Shown: in pieces, positions 16,801-23,825 of the stretch
Layout: each line of letters opens with the position of its first letter
Numbering within the stretch: the first letter of the stretch is position 1
Position numbers and translations under genes: made by a program
The notes under the pieces: model-generated
Told to the model about the DNA's origin: nothing
The model's database searches: none
What the model saw: only the letters and a program-made list of their open reading frames with translations
Assembly (NCBI GenBank): GCA_026394565.1
Contig: JAPKYA010000076.1
Location: 1-35,899 of the forward strand
Reading direction: 5' to 3'
DNA length: 35,899 bases
From: Methanothrix sp.
GTDB taxonomy: Archaea; Halobacteriota; Methanosarcinia; Methanotrichales; Methanotrichaceae

Positions 16801-17013
16801 AGCCGGCGCTTCCTCCAAGCAGTCGTCGCCGCTCCAGTGGAAGGTCTCTTGAAGAAGGTCTTTGAGCGCTATGCCGGGCAGGGCGAAGGGATGAGACGAA
16901 GGTGGCTGTTTCTTGCGATTGCCTGATTTGTCGGCAGAGGAGAGGGGCAGAGCTGAGGATTCGGCCCAGATGTAGAATGTTTCCGTGTCCCAGATGGAGT
17001 GTAAGACCTGCAT
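13840..17013 (-). CDS. SNF2-family DNA translocase/helicase
   Basis: About 1057 residues. The N-terminal half is an accessory region with few recognisable motifs. The SNF2 ATPase occupies about 560-1050: RPYQLRGVSWLEYL, Walker A DDMGLGKT near 595, DEAQ near 710, LTGTPVENRLSELWSI, and C-terminal lobe motifs GGFGLNLTAA and QATDRAFRIGQ. Two low-complexity inserts stand out: LPGQSLPGESLPGQEL near residue 525 and a REHERERE-rich stretch near 615, just after motif I. ATG 17013 is preferred to TTG 17031. Family members remodel DNA-protein complexes, including RNA polymerase recycling by RapA-like enzymes. It forms a two-gene operon with the SWIM protein. Confidence 0.92.
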   Translation of the reverse strand: MQVLHSIWDTETFYIWAESSALPLSSADKSGNRKKQPPSSHPFALPGIALKDLLQETFHWSGDDCLEEAPALRLPAGISGPLPSPWLLREDYISEKPSRLGAYFVPALGLEAGSALDLLLKLPTHPPQGTAYADSLLFWSELALFSLELVSRELFVPAIRKGRALWKAVIDEPDQERLNIFIRSLPPSCLGLQPGPMAAPSRLVHSFVNIAVNTLVRSSLDGVSLQPARRGRMPKKVPLPDQFLSALTSKESGLSASAPELVSFSLKLNSWVSQIHPEIEDVPFRTCFRLEAPGAEDVSWRLAFFLQAKDDRSLLVPAKEVWQTKSRALTFLKKRLKNPQEQLLADLGKASRVVPLMEKCLESARPTGLEMQTEEAYSFLRESAPLLEQNGFGMLLPSWWEKPGSRLGIKLQLKDAVKKEGQVGPAFFGLDTLINYDWQLSLGGDILTETEFAELARLKVPLIQIRGEWMELRSTEIEAAIAFFRKNRDREMTFAEALRLGLNLPGQSLPGESLPGQELLGVDSTLPILGVQAEGQIEQMLKALSHPGSLEDVPPPQELQGTLRPYQLRGVSWLEYLHRIGLGACLADDMGLGKTVELIAFLLREREHEREREREHEGKKEERSKDPLQPALLICPMSVAGNWQKELERFAPSLRVLVHHGQNRLTGPGFLQEAAGKDVVITTYALAQRDEEHLSAVSWSHVILDEAQNIKNQAARQTQSIKRLQSGQKIALTGTPVENRLSELWSIMDFLNPGYLGSAASFRKNFVLPIEKYKNKSRSEALRSIIQPFVLRRLKTDPTVIQDLPEKMEMRVNYNLTAEQASLYAAVVEEMLGRIESLEGIERRGQILAALTKLKQICNHPSLFLQDGSALAGRSGKLSRLEEMLYEVLAGGDRALIFTQFAGMGAMLKHHLQEKLGVEALFLHGGTTRKQRDDMIQRFQAGGSPIFILSLKAGGFGLNLTAASHVFHFDRWWNPAVENQATDRAFRIGQKKNVFVHKFVCLGTLEEQIDEMIEQKKALADSVIGTGEAWLTELSNEALKDMLTLRRDAVGNGDDDK

Positions 17014-17118
17014 GTATTCGAGCCTTCGCAAGCGATGTAATTGGCTTGATACTATTATTAGTATTTGTATTTAGTTGTAATTAAGACTGTGCTTTTTTTT
17101 AGGAGAGGGCAAAGGCTG

Positions 17119-17499
17119 CTATGCAGCATCGTCAGCAGTATTAGTAAGATCGTTCTCTGTTGCCCGGCATCTGAAGCTGATAGTATCGCCCATGTGGTAG
17201 TGCATCGTCAAGAGAAATGTGTCCTCTGATTCAAAGCCGAAAGTGCCAAAGCCGTTTACCAGATCAGTCTCGTCCCAGCCTTCAAAGGAGAAAATCAGCC
17301 TCAGGCTTTCTTTATCCTTTTCAAATCGGCCATCGATGTATCCATCCTGGACGCCGAACTGATAGCTTCCCGTCACCTCGTTTTTTTCGTCCACGTTTAT
17401 GAGAAGATGTGGATCAGGCGATAAGCTGAGATAATCGTCCGCCATGTCCACGGCCTCGATGACTTTCCATTTACCGGCAAATTCGCTTTCTGTAACCAT
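17119..17499 (-). CDS. Small uncharacterised beta-rich protein
   Basis: A 126-residue acidic protein: SEFAGKWKVIEAVDMADDYLSLS, GSYQFGVQDGYIDGRFE, and LIFSFEGWDETDLVNGFGTF. The alternating strands and the GKWKV opening resemble a family of small bacterial and archaeal proteins of unknown function with a lipocalin-like look. There is no signal peptide and no cysteine pattern apart from one CRA near the end. It stands alone between the helicase and the HTH gene. Function is unknown. Confidence 0.75.
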   Translation of the reverse strand: MVTESEFAGKWKVIEAVDMADDYLSLSPDPHLLINVDEKNEVTGSYQFGVQDGYIDGRFEKDKESLRLIFSFEGWDETDLVNGFGTFGFESEDTFLLTMHYHMGDTISFRCRATENDLTNTADDAA

Positions 17500-17603
17500 G
17501 CTAAATCCTCCATGAGAATTGTCGGCGATCTTTGCAGTTAATAAGATATGGCTTTTTCCGCCAAAATCATTTCAGATGCCTGTATTTCATTTATGTTTCT
17601 TTC

Positions 17604-17990
17604 CTAAAGCAGTATCTTCCCGGTCAGAGTTATGCGCACCTCCTTCGTCTTGCCCCTGGGCACGGCATCCAGTGCCCCAAGCTCGGTTAGGCGGGCCACC
17701 TGGCGGGAGATGGTGCTCTCGGAGACAGAGAGGCGCTTTGCGATATCGGTAATAGTAGTAGGCTGGTTCTTGCTTATGTCCTTCAAAATCCTTTTTTGCC
17801 GGTCTTCCAGGATAGCGGTGATATTGGGCAGCGCGACCTCATGGAGGCTTCTTTCGATCTTCGTCCCACCGGCCACCAATCCCGCCGTCTTCGGGGCCAT
17901 AACAATCCGGCGCTCTTGGCCGTCCACCCCGGCCTCGTGCAGCTTTCCGCCCGCAATTCGCCTGCGCCCATCCGGCCGCTCCCGGACCAT
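17604..17990 (-). CDS. Winged-helix regulator fused to a fragment of AroA
   Basis: The C-terminal 70 residues form a winged helix: ILEDRQKRILKDISKNQ, TTITDIAKRLSVSESTISRQVARLTELGAL, then RITLTGKILL, as in MarR/ArsR-like regulators. The preceding 55-60 residues are clearly homologous to the end of EPSP synthase. VRERPDG, IAGGKL, RRIVMAPKTAGLVAGGTKIE align with residues 350-395 of the AroA encoded at 20946-22208 (IRERPDG, ITGGRL, HRIVMALTVAGFVAGGTRID). DNA similarity runs over about 170 bp. The conserved aspartate-histidine before RIVMA is lost, so no catalysis is expected. The frame is open to TTG 18062; ATG 17990 is used here, without a clear RBS, so the start is uncertain. Confidence 0.65.
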   Translation of the reverse strand: MVRERPDGRRRIAGGKLHEAGVDGQERRIVMAPKTAGLVAGGTKIERSLHEVALPNITAILEDRQKRILKDISKNQPTTITDIAKRLSVSESTISRQVARLTELGALDAVPRGKTKEVRITLTGKILL

Positions 17991-18078
17991 TGCGATGCGG
18001 GCCAGGCTCCACGGGCCTGGCACAACCTTTGGCCAGATCTTAAAGGCTCCCTTGCAGAGCAAATTGATTGGCCGCCAG

Positions 18079-18086
18079 TTATATTT
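18079..18086 (+). promoter_or_regulatory. TATA box for the hicB-like gene at 18102
   Basis: TTATATTT lies 20-29 bp before the two candidate ATGs (18102 and 18111). No Shine-Dalgarno is present, so the message is probably leaderless. Confidence 0.45.
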
Positions 18087-18101
18087 CGTTATCTGTAGTT
18101 T

Positions 18102-18359
18102 ATGCCTACTATGAGGACTCTCAGTTATCGAATCACTCTTAGAAAAGAGCCTGAAGGTGGTTATACCGTGCAGGTCCCGGCCCTTCCCGGATGCGTCACC
18201 TACGGGAAGACTGTGGAAGAGGCCATTGAGATGTCCAGGGATGCAATTTCGGGTTATGTGGAGAGCCTCATTGAAGACGGCGAGCCCGTTCCCGTGGAGG
18301 ACGAACTCATCGAGTGCAGAGTGACTGTGGAGGCTCGTGACTCGTACAGCGAGGCTTAA
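18102..18359 (+). CDS. HicB-like antitoxin (solo)
   Basis: An 85-residue HicB-family protein: SYRITLRKEPEGGYTVQVPALPGCVTYGKTVEEAIEMSRDAISGYVESLIEDGEP. It is a clear relative of the protein at 37-291, sharing the GYTV-x-VPxLPGC and TVEEA blocks. No intact hicA is adjacent. A hicA-like remnant lies 810 bp downstream on the same strand at 19170-19328, beyond a divergently oriented PIN-toxin module. It may act alone as a small regulator or be left over from a broken hicAB pair. ATG 18111 is an alternative start. Confidence 0.85.
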   Translation: MPTMRTLSYRITLRKEPEGGYTVQVPALPGCVTYGKTVEEAIEMSRDAISGYVESLIEDGEPVPVEDELIECRVTVEARDSYSEA

Positions 18360-18402
18360 TTAAGGCCATTCATGGTTGTCTTCTTCGCGCCGATCAAGGC
18401 TC

Positions 18403-18446
18403 CGCGTGAGATTCAACAGGGTACGGTTCCACGCCAAGACGCGAAG
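18403..18446 (+). repeat. Dispersed intergenic repeat, second copy
   Basis: It matches the reverse complement of 7909-7952 at 40 of 44 positions, beginning CGCGTGAGATTCAACAGGGT. It ends 3 bp before the stop codon of the PIN toxin gene. Confidence 0.75.
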
Positions 18447-18449
18447 CCA

Positions 18450-18899
18450 TTAGAACTCTACTACTTCCAGAAAGTCAACTCTTCTAAAGTCCCGATCGAA
18501 GGTTGCGATCTTCAAAATCTCGTTGCATAAGCAGGTTAAAGCTATTAGCGCGTCATATGGCAGAAGCCTGAATTTTAGCATGGTCTCCCGCCAATGGTTC
18601 ATATCATCATTGACTGGCACGAGGGAAATGCGTCTTGCATCGATGAAGCGGTATACTGCATCGATCTCTTTTTCAAATGGCCCATAGCCGTTATCAACGA
18701 TGAACCTCTTGAATGAAGTATGGTTTTTCGTTCCATAGCGCTCTTCGCAAAGGTCCCGAACTGACACAAGAATCAGTTCATGTATGACTGTAGATGATGT
18801 GACAAGTTTGTGATTCGGATCAAAAAATCTTCTGGCAGAGTTAGAAAATTTTGTGTCAAAGAAGGCATTATAAAATACATTAGTATCAATAAATATCAC
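18450..18899 (-). CDS. PIN-domain toxin (VapC-like ribonuclease)
   Basis: A 149-residue PIN-domain protein with the acidic residues of a VapC RNase: D5 in FIDTNV, E41 in VIHEL, D116 in LLPYDALIAL, and D135/D137 in ATFDRDF. Such toxins cut tRNA or rRNA when freed from their antitoxin. The start overlaps the stop of the upstream DUF104 antitoxin gene by four bases (ATGA), the normal arrangement of a two-gene toxin-antitoxin operon. All catalytic positions are kept, so it is probably functional. Confidence 0.88.
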   Translation of the reverse strand: MIFIDTNVFYNAFFDTKFSNSARRFFDPNHKLVTSSTVIHELILVSVRDLCEERYGTKNHTSFKRFIVDNGYGPFEKEIDAVYRFIDARRISLVPVNDDMNHWRETMLKFRLLPYDALIALTCLCNEILKIATFDRDFRRVDFLEVVEF

Positions 18900-19087
18900 A
18901 GATAGACCTCGCCCTCAAGCTCTTCTAGCCTCTCTGCTGAAGCTTTGCCAAACATGCCGTAGTATTTCGAAAGATCTACCTTTTCGATTTTGATCTTTAG
19001 CTTGGTGCCTTCCTCTAGCTTCACATTTTCCATCGGTTTGAAGACGCCGCCTTCGTATACACATTCAATGGTCTCACTGGCACTCAT
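18896..19087 (-). CDS. DUF104 (AF2212-like) antitoxin
   Basis: A 63-residue protein: ETIECVYEGGVFKPMENVKLEEGTKLKIKIE, the strand-rich DUF104/AF2212 domain found in archaeal antitoxins paired with PIN toxins, then a helical tail (FGKASAERLEELEGEVYL) likely to bind the toxin. ATG 19087 has AAGGAG at 8-nt spacing and is preferred to TTG 19093. It forms an operon with the PIN protein. Confidence 0.88.
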   Translation of the reverse strand: MSASETIECVYEGGVFKPMENVKLEEGTKLKIKIEKVDLSKYYGMFGKASAERLEELEGEVYL

Positions 19088-19169
19088 GCTCAAGTCTCCT
19101 TCTTCGTGTAGAATCTATATATTTCAACTTCTTGCTATTCAATCTTCTCCCCTGAACACAGCTCCTTCA

Positions 19170-19328
19170 AGATCCTTTGTCCGACAACCTCATTATATCT
19201 TCGCGAATGCTGAGACTAAGAGACGGGTCACTGTTCCTTTCCACAGCCAGGATGTAGCCAGAGGGACCCTTCTCCAGATTCTGAAGGATGCCGGAATCAG
19301 CAGAGAAGAGCTGCAGGATCTTCTCTAA
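19170..19328 (+). pseudogene. hicA toxin remnant
   Basis: The frame reads FVRQPHYIF, RRVTVPFHSQDVARGTLLQILKDAGISREELQDLL, the second half of a HicA mRNA interferase. In intact HicA the segment reads VRQ-x-GSH; here two residues are missing around the histidine. The first helix and strand (about 20-25 residues) are not found in any frame upstream. It therefore looks like a decayed 5'-truncated hicA. It lies on the same strand as the solo hicB at 18102, with the PIN toxin-antitoxin pair between them. Confidence 0.7.
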
Positions 19329-19670
19329 TTTCCGTGAATCTTGAAAGCATCAAAGCGTCATCGGTTAAGGCGGAAATCGGCTTTTCGCTATTTCCAGTGG
19401 CTAACCTCAGGTTATTATGGTTTTCCAGTTGTTAGTTAGGCGCTCTGTGCGTACTCTGCAGAGTGCACGGAGGACTCACAGAGAACTCAAATAATCCATT
19501 ACCAACAAAAAACAGCGAGGAACTGGAAACCGGTGTGGCAAGAATTGTCCTTCTCTCATCGGGACTTCGCGGCTTCGCGCCTTCGCGTGAACAGGTATGT
19601 CGTGCGAATAAGCCATGATCGACGCCCTCAAACACTATTCTGCGATGAAGCTCTCCAGCCCCTTTCGCCT
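19329..19670. repeat. Non-coding repeat-rich gap
   Basis: A 342-bp stretch without a convincing gene. Positions 19379-19449 are the second copy of the element at 11681-11750. ACTCTGCAGAGT (19453-19464) is a perfect palindrome following it. Positions 19565-19591 repeat exactly the 27 bp at 7901-7927 (CTTCGCGGCTTCGCGCC and on). A short minus-strand frame crosses the area but it is built from these repeats. Confidence 0.7.
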
Positions 19671-20477
19671 TCATCCCTTTCTTCCCGTCGCTTTGAAAAA
19701 GGTGTAACAGAACACGCCATCCTCTTCCGTCGTCCTGTAGAGATCCCTCACTCCCTCCTCAAAATCCCCCTGCTCAATGATTCCCGACTTCACAGCCTGC
19801 TCACGAACGCCCTCAATCATGGCCGTAAATGTTCTCCTGGTGAAGCCCTCGACAAGCTCGGGCTTGCTGGAATCGACATAAACCATGCGAGGAGAGACAG
19901 AAACCTCGCCGTAGCCCGCCTGGCAGAGCAGCGTATAAAGAGCCCTGCCAATCATGGCATTGCCGCCTGCTCTCTTCTGCAGTTCGACCTGGCACGAAAT
20001 GACTTTGTGGGCGGCCTCGCTATCGGGATAGAAGTAGGCTGAACCATGGTCCCCTTCGATTGCTGTGATCGTGCCGCCGGGCTTGATGAAATCCTTCAGG
20101 ACGCGCAGCGCCTCGACCGGTTGGGGGAGATGCTCCAGAACAAAACAGAGGAAAAGATGGTCGAAAGAGCCCGGCTGGAAAGGCAGATTGAATATGTCTC
20201 CTTGCAGAACCTGCACATTGGTCAGGCCCTCCGCAGCCACTTTCCTCCGGGCCTCGCCAGCAGAGGCTTCTGATATATCGACAGCGGTGATCATTGCATG
20301 CGGGCTATTCCGGGCGAGAGGGACGGTCTGTGCTCCCACGCCGCAGCCGGCTTCAAGAATGCGACATCCCGGCGGATAAAGGGTATCAGAGTGTAGCAGT
20401 TCCTCCAGTGTGGAGGCCTGATCCTGCAAGCGCGTGTTTTCTCTCGGATGATAGCCATGAACGTACGCATTAACCAT
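19671..20477 (-). CDS. Class I SAM-dependent methyltransferase
   Basis: A 268-residue methyltransferase of the UbiE/Methyltransf_11 type. Motif I is ILEAGCGVGAQT (40-51); the acidic end of strand 2 is AVDIS near 66; motif II LQGDIFNLPF is near 90; motif IV-like FDHLFLCFVLEHLPQP and a KPGGTI turn follow. The substrate cannot be told from the sequence; related methanogen enzymes act on small molecules or lipoquinone-like compounds. There is no Shine-Dalgarno; a TATA box inside a 16-bp palindrome (20493-20508) sits about 25 bp upstream, so the message is probably leaderless and may be regulated. Confidence 0.88.
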   Translation of the reverse strand: MVNAYVHGYHPRENTRLQDQASTLEELLHSDTLYPPGCRILEAGCGVGAQTVPLARNSPHAMITAVDISEASAGEARRKVAAEGLTNVQVLQGDIFNLPFQPGSFDHLFLCFVLEHLPQPVEALRVLKDFIKPGGTITAIEGDHGSAYFYPDSEAAHKVISCQVELQKRAGGNAMIGRALYTLLCQAGYGEVSVSPRMVYVDSSKPELVEGFTRRTFTAMIEGVREQAVKSGIIEQGDFEEGVRDLYRTTEEDGVFCYTFFKATGRKG

Positions 20478-20492
20478 GACGGCCCGTTCGCT

Positions 20493-20508
20493 GCTGATTT
20501 ATATCAGC
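20493..20508 (-). promoter_or_regulatory. TATA box inside a perfect palindrome
   Basis: GCTGATTTATATCAGC is a 6-bp inverted repeat around TTAT (ATAA on the minus strand), about 16-31 bp upstream of the methyltransferase ATG. It carries the TATA box (GATATAAATC on the minus strand). A protein bound here would block TBP. Confidence 0.5.
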
Positions 20509-20535
20509 TTTTCCGCTCAGATGCACAGGCTACGA

Positions 20536-20931
20536 TCATTCATCAGCACTTCTTCTTACCAACTGGATGGTGTTTCCCCACGGATCGCTCAGAACTACCA
20601 GGTTCTCCCCCCGCCTCGTGATGGGGCATTTTTCGATAAATGTTGCTCCCTTTGACACCAGAAATTCGGCATCTTTGTCAGGATCGTCGCTCTTTAACGC
20701 GATATGCAGTTGCAGATGGTGACTTAATCCCTCCGCCAGGGGCAGGACATCGGGAAGCTTTCCCAGTTCGATCATAACCTGATCGCTGCCGTCCGTGAGA
20801 AATGCCACTGCCTTTTCATCGTCCTCTGCCGAGAACTTGATATTAAAGCCCAATGCTTCCTGATACCAGTTCGCCATCTTGATGGGCTCTTTCACAGAGA
20901 TTCCTATGTGCTCTATTTCAAATTTTTTCAT
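20536..20931 (-). CDS. VOC-family (glyoxalase/dioxygenase-like) protein
   Basis: A 131-residue protein with two beta-alpha-beta-beta-beta modules: EIEHIGISVKEPIKMANWYQEALGFNI and the C-terminal VVLSDPWGNTIQLVRR, the standard vicinal oxygen chelate pattern. Metal-ligand candidates are His8 (EHIG), one or both central His residues (SHHLQLHI) and a late acidic residue. The substrate is unknown; relatives include methylmalonyl-CoA epimerase, glyoxalase I and resistance proteins. It begins 14 bp after aroA on the same strand and is probably co-transcribed with it. Confidence 0.85.
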   Translation of the reverse strand: MKKFEIEHIGISVKEPIKMANWYQEALGFNIKFSAEDDEKAVAFLTDGSDQVMIELGKLPDVLPLAEGLSHHLQLHIALKSDDPDKDAEFLVSKGATFIEKCPITRRGENLVVLSDPWGNTIQLVRRSADE

Positions 20932-20945
20932 GGTTGATAGATCTC

Positions 20946-22208
20946 TTACTCCACGCCCACCCTCGCCCCCAATCCAGCCATCTGCCCGAAGAATCCCGGA
21001 TAGGAGACATCCACCGCCTCCGCCGTATCGATCCTTGTCCCACCGGCCACAAATCCCGCCACCGTCAGGGCCATCACAATCCTGTGGTCGTGCCAGCCGT
21101 GCACCTTAGCTGGCCGGAGCCTGCCGCCAGTGATCTCCAGCCCGTCCGGCCTCTCCCGGATGTCCACGCCCATTTTGGCCAGCTCCACGGCCATGGCATG
21201 CAGCCGGTCCGTCTCCTTGTGGCGCACGTGCTCGGCATTGACCACGGTCGTCTTGCCTTGGGCCACTGCGCCCAGAACGGCGATGGTGGGCACCAGATCC
21301 GGAGTGCGGCCGGCATCCACCTCCACTCCCACCAGATCGCCGCCCTTGATGCGGAGGTCCCCTTTTTCCTTATCCCAGGAGACCTTGGCGCCCATGCGGC
21401 TCAGAATGTCGATGATTGCCGAGTCGCCCTGCCTGGAGGGCAGGACCCCTTTGACAGTGACCTCGCTGCCCGTGACCGCAGCCGCAGCCAGCGGGTAGGA
21501 GGCAGAGGAGAAGTCTCCGGGAATGGTGTAGCTCTTCATGCCATAGCTCTGCCCGCCCGGCACAAAGAACTCCTGCCGCTGTGCCTGCACCCGCACGCCT
21601 GCGTCGGCGAGCATGTCCAGGGTGATCTCGGCATAGGGGCGCGACTTCAGCTCGCCCTCGATTACTATCTTCGTATCCGCTTCCGCCAGCGGCGCGGCGA
21701 TGAGCAGTGCGGATAGAAACTGAGAGCTGACACCGCCGTTTAGATGGGCCGTGCCGCCCCGCATCTTTCCCTTGATCACCAGGGGAGCCTTGCCGTTGTT
21801 ACGGATGGAAAAGGCGTTTGCGCCAAGCTCTGAGAGCGTGCTCAGAAGAGGGCCGTTGGGCCGGGTGCGGATGGAGGCATCGCCCGTGAGTACAGCCCCG
21901 TCGGTCAGCGCCGCCACAGCCGAGCAGAAACGCAGTGTGGTGCCCGAGTTGAGGACGTTGATGACATCCTCCGGAGTCTGGGGCCTGTCGGATACGCCGG
22001 TGATAAACACTCCGTCGTTAAGTGAGATCTTGGCTCCAAAGGCCTCGCTGGCTGAGACTGTGGCCCTGGTGTCTGCGGAGAGGAGGGGCCGCTTTACGGT
22101 TCCACCTGGACCTAAGGAAGTTATGAGGATAGCGCGGTGGGTGTAGCTTTTAGAGGGCGGGGCATAGACCTCACCGGAGAGAGAAGAGCGCTCGACTGAC
22201 GCAATCAT
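20946..22208 (-). CDS. aroA: 3-phosphoshikimate 1-carboxyvinyltransferase (EPSP synthase)
   Basis: Catalyses phosphoenolpyruvate + shikimate-3-phosphate to EPSP, step six of the shikimate pathway, in the cytoplasm. Landmarks: PPSKSYTHRAIL (18-28) with the phosphate-binding Lys20; LNSGTTLRF near 87; SSQFLSALL; the KETDRL segment; and DHRIVMAL near 373. Length (420) is normal. The ATG at 22208 has no Shine-Dalgarno; a TTATACTT TATA-like element is about 25-30 bp upstream, so it is likely leaderless. A diverged copy of its last third is fused to an HTH gene at 17604-18020. Confidence 0.95.
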   Translation of the reverse strand: MIASVERSSLSGEVYAPPSKSYTHRAILITSLGPGGTVKRPLLSADTRATVSASEAFGAKISLNDGVFITGVSDRPQTPEDVINVLNSGTTLRFCSAVAALTDGAVLTGDASIRTRPNGPLLSTLSELGANAFSIRNNGKAPLVIKGKMRGGTAHLNGGVSSQFLSALLIAAPLAEADTKIVIEGELKSRPYAEITLDMLADAGVRVQAQRQEFFVPGGQSYGMKSYTIPGDFSSASYPLAAAAVTGSEVTVKGVLPSRQGDSAIIDILSRMGAKVSWDKEKGDLRIKGGDLVGVEVDAGRTPDLVPTIAVLGAVAQGKTTVVNAEHVRHKETDRLHAMAVELAKMGVDIRERPDGLEITGGRLRPAKVHGWHDHRIVMALTVAGFVAGGTRIDTAEAVDVSYPGFFGQMAGLGARVGVE

Positions 22209-22520
22209 GATCGAGGGATGGCGCAGGAAGTATAAGAAATGTGTGCCATGTCATGTCTTGACATAAGCAATTGACGGAAAAATGACGGCCCGGAGATGAG
22301 CCGACATCTCCATCAAACTGGTGACTAGGGAGAGAAGCCCCCACTCCTCTACCGCTCTCGCCGTTGTTCTTACGGCATTCAACGTAGTACGACACAAGTC
22401 GAATATAAATTTTACGGTCCTGGCAAAGAGGCAAAATGTCAAAGCGGAAGATAAATCTATGAGCATCCCGATATAGTGAGAAGAAATGAACAAAGCTTCG
22501 GGCTTGTCAGCGATACTACT
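22209..22520. other. Divergent intergenic region, aroA / ADP-dependent kinase
   Basis: About 310 bp with no coding frame I would trust. It holds the aroA promoter at its left end and a 7-bp hairpin, GGAGATG (22292-22298) with CATCTCC (22305-22311). The right half is A/T-rich and presumably carries the kinase promoter. No known RNA family was recognised. Confidence 0.5.
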
Positions 22521-23825
22521 ATGAATACCATTTGCGCCTATCCTGTAAACGTCGATGCCGTCTGCAATATACGGGAAGAGGAGATATCGCACCTCATCCC
22601 TTCTAGCCGTGCCGCTAATATGAAAATAGAGCTAAAAGAGTCTATAGGCAGCCGCGAGGATCTTCTATCTTCTCTATTATTCTGCATGCAACAGGGATCA
22701 GGAGCAGAAATCCTAATCCAGAGCCAGGTGGTGGCCCGCCAGATAGAAGAGTCCTTTTCCTGGCAATTTCGCCTGGGCGGAAATGCCGGCATCATGGCCA
22801 ATGTCCTGGCCGCACTGGGAGCGAAGCCGGTTCTCAATGCTCCCGCCCTGGGGCCGAGATTGGCCGGGATGCTTCATGCCGGGGTGAGTGTGCCGGTTTC
22901 CGGAATGCTCATGGAGCCAGGCAGGGCGGCAGGAGAGCTGGAAGTAGATCAAGAAAGAGATCAAGACGCAGAGACTGAGATGGAGCATTTCGTCTTTCAA
23001 TTCAAAAAGGGAGACGCGATTCACATTGGGCAGAGCAGAATAACCGCGCCCGGTGATAATCGTTTTATTGCCACATACGACCCGGTGAATACCAGGCTCC
23101 TCTCCAGCAAGCATTTCGATTCCTATTGCCTGGAAAATATCCGGGATTTTGATGGCGCTCTGCTCTCCGGTTTTCACCTGGCACCTTTTAAAGAGTACAG
23201 GGAGATCTTTCCCCAGAAAATCGCCCAGATCAAATCCTGGAAGGATAAAAACCCGCAGATCTTCATCCATGCCGAGATGGGTTCCTTCCAAAGCCCCGAG
23301 ATCATGCAGTCTCTTCTACTGCTTCTGTCGCGAATTCCCATCGACAGCCTTGGTCTGAACGAGGATGAGCTGGCGGCAGCAGAAGGATCATTGCCAGCCC
23401 GGTGGCAGGAGACAATGCGGGCGGCAGAGCGGCTGCGAGAAAGCCTGGGGCTTTTCAGAGTGGCGGTTCACACCCGAGACTACATTCTGAGCGTCATGTT
23501 GCAGGGAAAAATCACTCCTGAAGAAGAGCTTTCTGTCCTCCAAAGCGGAGCTGATGCCGCAGCGGCTCTGGCTGCCACGGGCTTTGTAACAGGAGAGCCT
23601 CCCGAGGATCTCAATCCCGTGGGGCTTGAGGCTAAAGAGGTGTTTTGCAGCAACGGGGCCACGGCATCAGGGAGGGGCGCATTCCTTCTTTCAGGCGACG
23701 AAATCATATCCTTGATGCCGTCTCTCCTGGCAAAAAAGCCCAGGTTCACTGTCGGCCTGGGCGATACCGCCACAGCCGCCGTCTTTTTCCGGGAGCTTAG
23801 GGCCATCAGGGAAGATCGGATTTGA
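22521..23825 (+). CDS. ADP-dependent phosphofructokinase/glucokinase family
   Basis: A ribokinase-fold sugar kinase using ADP as phosphoryl donor, as in the modified Embden-Meyerhof pathway of archaea. It starts [16 protein letters not shown], with the NVDA sugar-binding element; [21 protein letters not shown] follows; [21 protein letters not shown] and LGLNEDEL fit the family. [10 protein letters not shown] near the end carries the catalytic aspartate of the GxGD motif. About 434 residues. ATG 22521 fits the family N-terminus better than GTG 22476. Glucose versus fructose-6-phosphate specificity cannot be decided here; methanogen members are often active on both. It overlaps the convergent DUF2117 gene by 20 bp. 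Confidence 0.88.
   Translation: MNTICAYPVNVDAVCNIREEEISHLIPSSRAANMKIELKESIGSREDLLSSLLFCMQQGSGAEILIQSQVVARQIEESFSWQFRLGGNAGIMANVLAALGAKPVLNAPALGPRLAGMLHAGVSVPVSGMLMEPGRAAGELEVDQERDQDAETEMEHFVFQFKKGDAIHIGQSRITAPGDNRFIATYDPVNTRLLSSKHFDSYCLENIRDFDGALLSGFHLAPFKEYREIFPQKIAQIKSWKDKNPQIFIHAEMGSFQSPEIMQSLLLLLSRIPIDSLGLNEDELAAAEGSLPARWQETMRAAERLRESLGLFRVAVHTRDYILSVMLQGKITPEEELSVLQSGADAAAALAATGFVTGEPPEDLNPVGLEAKEVFCSNGATASGRGAFLLSGDEIISLMPSLLAKKPRFTVGLGDTATAAVFFRELRAIREDRI

Noticed and set aside
17091-17099. T8 run as a terminator of the 17119-17499 gene
   Set aside because: That gene is on the minus strand, where the run reads as A8.
19432-19674. 80-codon minus-strand frame downstream of the methyltransferase
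   Set aside because: It is made largely of the dispersed repeats and has no family resemblance.
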